A stretch of DNA of 7,686 nucleotides from JANRKG01 sp033763635 (GTDB lineage: Bacteria; Cyanobacteriota; Cyanobacteriia; GCF-001939115). The stretch is from contig JANRKG010000141.1 in the NCBI GenBank assembly GCA_033763635.1, forward strand, positions 1 to 7,686, written 5' to 3'. The notes beneath the pieces were generated by a model. The model was not told the DNA's origin and made no database searches. It saw nothing but the letters and a program-made list of their open reading frames with translations. A program made the position numbers and the translations under genes. This document shows positions 4,325 through 7,686 of the stretch, in pieces; within the stretch, counting starts at the first letter, position 1; every line of letters starts with the position of its first letter.

Positions 4325-5311
4325 ATGAGTCGTACTTATCGGGCTATAGGGATCAATCTCAAGGGAATGCCCTTTGGAGAAACCGATCGTCTTTTGACCA
4401 TCTTGACCCCAGAGTTTGGGTTGTTACAGGCCATTGCTCCCGGTGCCCGAAAGCACAAATCTAGTTTGGGAGGCCGGAGTGAACCTTTTGTCGTGAACCA
4501 CTTAACGATCGTGAAAGGTCGATCGCTGGACAAGATCATCCAGGCAGAAACCCAGGAATCTTACCCCGGTCTCAGCCAGGATCTCAGTAAGCTGATGGCA
4601 GGGCAATATCTCGCAGAATTGGTTCTCTGTCAGGCATTGAGTGATCAACCCCAGGAAGCCTTGTTTAGTCTCCTGTGTGAGCATCTGCGCCGACTAGAAA
4701 AGTTGCCGAAAGCCTCCCCCCCAACTCCGGCCCTGGAAGTATTGGCCTTGCTGACCCATGCCATTTTCCATTTGTTGGCACTCGGTGGCGTGGCTCCCCA
4801 GGTCCATCACTGCTGTATTAGCCAAGAACCGTTAGAGCCGGACTTCACAGACCCTCAGTGGCAGGTTGGATTTAGTATTACAGCGGGAGGCATTGTATCC
4901 TTGGAAGCGCTGGAAAGGCTCAGGGCCGCAGAGCGAGCGGCCCATAGACCCATCAAAGCACCCATCAAAAAAGTTGCAGAGCGTGGGAGCGATCCTCAAA
5001 TGGGGGGAGACAGCGAACCCGATCCGGTGGTCTATTGTAAGGTGATTGGGAAGACAATTCCCACGATCGCCGCTAAACTGAATGCCCTGGAGTTAGCTAA
5101 ACTACAAAAGTTAGCTCAATCAGACTTACCCAAGCCAGATGTAATCGGGACCGATTTATCGCACAATGATGCTGATAGGACTGAATTGCTTCAGGCATGG
5201 TTAACGCTGGAACGAATCCTGCGTCAGTACGCGCAGTACCATTTTGACCGTCCCATTCGATCTGCTGCCCTGATTGAAGCCTGCTTTCAATCGCTGCCAA
5301 CCTCTTCGTGA
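4325..5311 (+). CDS. recO: DNA repair protein RecO
   Basis: RecO works with RecR in the RecFOR pathway, loading RecA onto SSB-coated single-stranded DNA and annealing complementary strands. The 328-aa protein begins with the conserved OB-fold: YRAIGINLKGMPFGETDRLLTILT (5-28), FGLLQAIAPGARKHKS (31-46) and the 53-80 strands. A helical domain follows (LAELVLCQAL and beyond). The region that carries a zinc finger in some RecO proteins reads HHCCISQEPLEP (161-172) and FSITAGGIVS (183-192), so the usual CxxC pairs are incomplete. A charged, low-complexity insert at about 200-236 makes it longer than the usual 240-280 aa. I chose the ATG at 4325 because homologues begin like MSRTYRAIGI; an upstream in-frame start would overlap deoC. 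The stop overlaps a GTG of the next frame (GTGA). Confidence 0.93.
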   Translation: MSRTYRAIGINLKGMPFGETDRLLTILTPEFGLLQAIAPGARKHKSSLGGRSEPFVVNHLTIVKGRSLDKIIQAETQESYPGLSQDLSKLMAGQYLAELVLCQALSDQPQEALFSLLCEHLRRLEKLPKASPPTPALEVLALLTHAIFHLLALGGVAPQVHHCCISQEPLEPDFTDPQWQVGFSITAGGIVSLEALERLRAAERAAHRPIKAPIKKVAERGSDPQMGGDSEPDPVVYCKVIGKTIPTIAAKLNALELAKLQKLAQSDLPKPDVIGTDLSHNDADRTELLQAWLTLERILRQYAQYHFDRPIRSAALIEACFQSLPTSS

Positions 5312-5319
5312 ACTCCCCC

Positions 5320-7074
5320 ATGACGCGATCGTCCGATTTTCGTTTACAGACGTTGTTCCTCCCAACTTCCAGCGAGTCTGGTGCTCAGGTCGGACATCCC
5401 TATGGTGTAACCCCTTCAAATGGTGTAACCCCTTTGATCGGTGAGGTGGCTTTATCCCAACCTCGTGCAGAGCGACTGGACCCTTCAGAGCCACCTCAGG
5501 GGAATGGAACTCGCAATGGAACCAGTCATGAACGTTGCGTAGAAACTGAGTCTCCGACTGACGGTAATTCTTTCCCTTCAGAATCGGGTCTTGAGGATAC
5601 CCCCGCCCGCGCCTTACCAGAACCCCTTAATCAAAATGCCCCGATCGCTCCCATTTCTAACACCAACGGAGCAGGAGGAAATGGGAGCAACAGATCGGAC
5701 AAAAACGGAAAAGGGCCAGAAATTCCTGATCGTCAAGTTTCTTCCAAGAAAGAGGCTGCGATCGAGCCACCCAGCCCTGTGGATGAGGCTGAGGAGCATG
5801 GTTTTTTACCCGTCCTCAAAAATTTCAATTTTTTAGCGTTGTGGAGTGGGCAGGTCTTTTCCCAACTGGCGGATAAGGTTTATCTGGTTTTGATGATTGC
5901 CCTCATTGCCAACCGCTTTCAGTCGGAGGATCAGACCATCAGCGGATGGGTTTCGTCCATCATGATCGCCTTCACCATTCCGGCAGTGTTGTTCGGCTCT
6001 GTGGCGGGAGTGTATGTCGATCGCTGGCCCAAGAAGTTAGTGCTGGTGATCACCAACCTCCTTCGGGGAGGGCTGGTGCTATTTTTACCCTTTGGCCTCT
6101 GGATCTCTCAAGGCTGGTCGCCCCTGTGGGGCTTACCCTTGGGCTTTAGTTTCCTGCTAGGGGTGACATTTATCGTTTCCACCCTGACCCAGTTTTTTGC
6201 CCCCGCCGAACAGTCCGTGATTCCCCTGCTTGTCGAACGGCGACATTTGCTCTCTGCCAACTCCCTGTACACCACAACCATGATGGCTTCGGTGATTGTG
6301 GGGTTTGCGGTGGGTGAACCCCTGTTGGCTCTGGCGGATCATGTTATGGGCCTGATGATTCAGGGTCCGGGCATTGGGAAAGAAATCCTGGTGGGTGGAG
6401 CCTACGTGATTGCAGGGCTAATCCTTTTATTGATCCGTCCCCATGAAAAGCTTGATCCGGTTGAGTTTGAGTCGATTCACGTTTGGCGAGATATCCGGGA
6501 TGGAATTCGCTATCTGCAAGAGCAACATCGGGTCCGGAATGCCCTGATTCAACTGGTGATCCTGTTCTCGATCGTAGCAGCGCTGGCAATGCTGGCCGTT
6601 CGGCTGGCAGAAATCATTCCCGGCATGAAAGCCTCCCAGTTTGGATTTTTACTGGCCGCGGGAGGCGTTGGGCTAGCCACTGGAGCAACGGTTTTGGGTC
6701 ATTTTGGCAAACGATTGGGGTCAACAAGCCAACTGGGAGTCTATGGGTCTGTTGGGATCGGTGCTTCCCTGGCAGCCTTGGCTCTGCTTCCCCTCAACCT
6801 CTGGTCGGTGTTGGTCCTGCTCACCTTAACGGGAGTCTTTTCTGCGCTGGTGGGCATTCCCATGCAAACCACCATTCAGGCAGAAACGCCCGAAGAGATG
6901 CGGGGAAAAGTGTTTGGTCTTCAGAACAATGCCGTTAATATTGCGCTCACCCTTCCTCTGGCCCTGGCAGGAGTTGCCGAGACTTTTCTGGGGATTCACA
7001 CCGTTTTCCTGGGTCTTGCAGTGATTTCGATCGCAGGAGGTCTCTTAACATGGTACATTTCCCGTAAAAAGTAA
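5320..7074 (+). CDS. Major facilitator superfamily transporter with long disordered N-terminus
   Basis: The product is 584 aa from the ATG at 5320 (588 from the GTG at 5308 that overlaps the recO stop; neither has a Shine-Dalgarno site). Residues 1 to about 160 are polar, rich in Pro, Ser, Gly and Asn, and probably disordered in the cytoplasm. After that a typical MFS fold of about 420 residues begins at FLPVLKNFNFLALWSGQVFS (162-181) with 10-12 hydrophobic helices. Motif A is visible as GSVAGVYVDRWPKK (226-239), followed by AEQSVIPLLVERRHLLSANS (296-315) and the later-loop TPEEMRGKVFGLQN (523-536), features of the MFS_3/EntS-like exporter group. The substrate cannot be told. Spacing suggests co-transcription with deoC and recO, without an obvious functional link. 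The gene ends 77 bp before the glycosyltransferase. Confidence 0.9.
   Translation: MTRSSDFRLQTLFLPTSSESGAQVGHPYGVTPSNGVTPLIGEVALSQPRAERLDPSEPPQGNGTRNGTSHERCVETESPTDGNSFPSESGLEDTPARALPEPLNQNAPIAPISNTNGAGGNGSNRSDKNGKGPEIPDRQVSSKKEAAIEPPSPVDEAEEHGFLPVLKNFNFLALWSGQVFSQLADKVYLVLMIALIANRFQSEDQTISGWVSSIMIAFTIPAVLFGSVAGVYVDRWPKKLVLVITNLLRGGLVLFLPFGLWISQGWSPLWGLPLGFSFLLGVTFIVSTLTQFFAPAEQSVIPLLVERRHLLSANSLYTTTMMASVIVGFAVGEPLLALADHVMGLMIQGPGIGKEILVGGAYVIAGLILLLIRPHEKLDPVEFESIHVWRDIRDGIRYLQEQHRVRNALIQLVILFSIVAALAMLAVRLAEIIPGMKASQFGFLLAAGGVGLATGATVLGHFGKRLGSTSQLGVYGSVGIGASLAALALLPLNLWSVLVLLTLTGVFSALVGIPMQTTIQAETPEEMRGKVFGLQNNAVNIALTLPLALAGVAETFLGIHTVFLGLAVISIAGGLLTWYISRKK
5404..5434 (+). repeat. 18-bp-period direct repeat inside the MFS N-terminal extension
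   Basis: GGTGTAACCCCTT occurs at 5404-5416 and 5422-5434, in frame, encoding GVTP twice (GVTPSNGVTPLI). It looks like a recent in-frame duplication within the unconstrained N-terminal segment. Confidence 0.7.
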
Positions 7075-7088
7075 AAGGTTTTATGTTT

Positions 7089-7126
7089 TCTTTAGAAGAA
7101 TCCATAGAACTCTAAACTTCTAAAGA
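7089..7126. promoter_or_regulatory. 10-bp inverted repeat between MFS gene and glycosyltransferase
   Basis: TCTTTAGAAG (7089-7098) and CTTCTAAAGA (7117-7126) are perfect complements with an 18-nt spacer in AT-rich DNA. It is not followed by a T-run, so it could be a weak terminator, an mRNA hairpin or an operator. No clear promoter for the downstream gene is visible. Confidence 0.4.
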
Positions 7127-7151
7127 TTGAATTTACGGGATTGGTCATCGG

Positions 7152-7686
7152 ATGCATATTGCCTGGTTAGGGAAAAAGACTCCTTTTTGCGGGAATGTCA
7201 CCTATGGTCGGGAAGTGACGAATGCGCTACTCGATCGGGGATATCAAGTTAGTTTCCTTCACTTTGCCCAGGAAGATGCTGTTGAGGATATCTGGCCCGA
7301 CTACCAGGAAGTTTCCATTCCCTGCCTCTACAAATCCACCATTTACACCATTCCAACCTTCAAATCCAGTAAGGTTCTCACCCAGGCATTGCGGGAACTG
7401 AAGCCTGATCTGGTTCATGCTTCCCTCACCCTCTCTCCTTTGGATTTTTTACTGCCTGAGATCTGCGAAGAACTCAACCTCCCCCTGGTTGCCACGTTCC
7501 ATCCTCCGTTCGATCGCAAACGCCGCAACCTCACCTCCGGCACCCAACACCTGGCCTATCAGTTGTATGCCCCCTTTCTGGCGCATTACGATCAGGTCAT
7601 CATTTTTTCCCAACTTCAGAAAGACCTGCTAATCCGGCTGGGAGTTCCTGCCAATCGACTTGCGGTGTTGCCCAATGGGGTCGATG
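7152..7686 (+). CDS. GT4-type glycosyltransferase, N-terminal half (truncated by window edge)
   Basis: The ATG at 7152 opens 178 codons continuing past the window. The sequence is a GT-B N-terminal domain: MHIAWLGKKTPFCGNVTYGR (1-20) with the glycine-rich loop after the first strand, then ALRELKPDLVHASLTLSPLD (79-98), PLVATFHPPF (111-120), VIIFSQLQKDLLIRLGVP (149-166) and the linker signature VLPNGVD (172-178). Family 4 enzymes transfer a sugar from a nucleotide sugar to lipids, sugars or proteins. The N-terminus resembles what I recall of cyanobacterial enzymes annotated as glycolipid (digalactosyldiacylglycerol-type) synthases, but I cannot confirm this, so no symbol is given. The donor-binding C-terminal domain (the EX7E motif) lies outside. 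There is no clear Shine-Dalgarno site. Confidence 0.88.
   Translation, partial: MHIAWLGKKTPFCGNVTYGREVTNALLDRGYQVSFLHFAQEDAVEDIWPDYQEVSIPCLYKSTIYTIPTFKSSKVLTQALRELKPDLVHASLTLSPLDFLLPEICEELNLPLVATFHPPFDRKRRNLTSGTQHLAYQLYAPFLAHYDQVIIFSQLQKDLLIRLGVPANRLAVLPNGVD

Noticed and set aside
6483..6938. 151-aa plus-strand frame inside the MFS gene
   Set aside because: It is an out-of-frame shadow of the transporter with no recognisable motifs.

Overview
The window looks like ordinary chromosomal DNA of a cyanobacterium, probably a filamentous one. Support comes from the frequent CGATCG core with one full HIP1 octamer (GCGATCGC, 2403-2410), a cyanobacterial-style Ser/Thr kinase, a deoC-recO gene pair, several small proteins that look cyanobacteria-specific, and gap sequences made of the interspersed repeats common in these genomes. 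I see no phage, plasmid, insertion sequence, CRISPR or defence genes.

Layout: (1) 1-811, minus strand: N-terminal 270 codons of a Ser/Thr protein kinase whose C-terminus lies outside the window. (2) About 853-970: the small bacterial SRP RNA (4.5S-type) with an intrinsic terminator, divergent from the kinase. The two start from a shared near-palindromic promoter region (825-850). (3) 970-1425: a phasin-like protein with a good promoter and a 5' leader built almost entirely of a 14-bp tandem repeat. (4) 1426-1863: a gap filled with at least three kinds of interspersed or hairpin repeat. (5) 1864-2259: a 131-aa protein of unknown function with a four-cysteine C-terminal module, tail to tail with (6) a minus-strand pair: a 96-aa conserved-looking small protein (3366-3076) overlapping thiD (3079-2264) by four bases. 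(7) 3367-3579: a divergent regulatory region with a strong promoter, an inverted repeat over the -35 box, a leader stem-loop and a possible remnant of the four-cysteine family. (8) 3580-7074, plus strand: deoC, recO and an MFS exporter with a long disordered N-terminus, packed as a probable operon. (9) 7152-end: the N-terminal half of a GT4-type glycosyltransferase, possibly acting on glycolipids.

The genes are mostly housekeeping: thiamin pyrimidine phosphorylation (ThiD), deoxyribose phosphate breakdown (DeoC), recombinational repair (RecO) and membrane protein targeting (SRP RNA). I did not find a convincing new multi-gene system. The points most worth checking are the symmetric divergent promoter between kinase and SRP RNA, the repeat-built leader of the phasin-like gene, the four-cysteine protein and its possible decayed copy upstream of deoC, and the uncharacterised small gene coupled to thiD.
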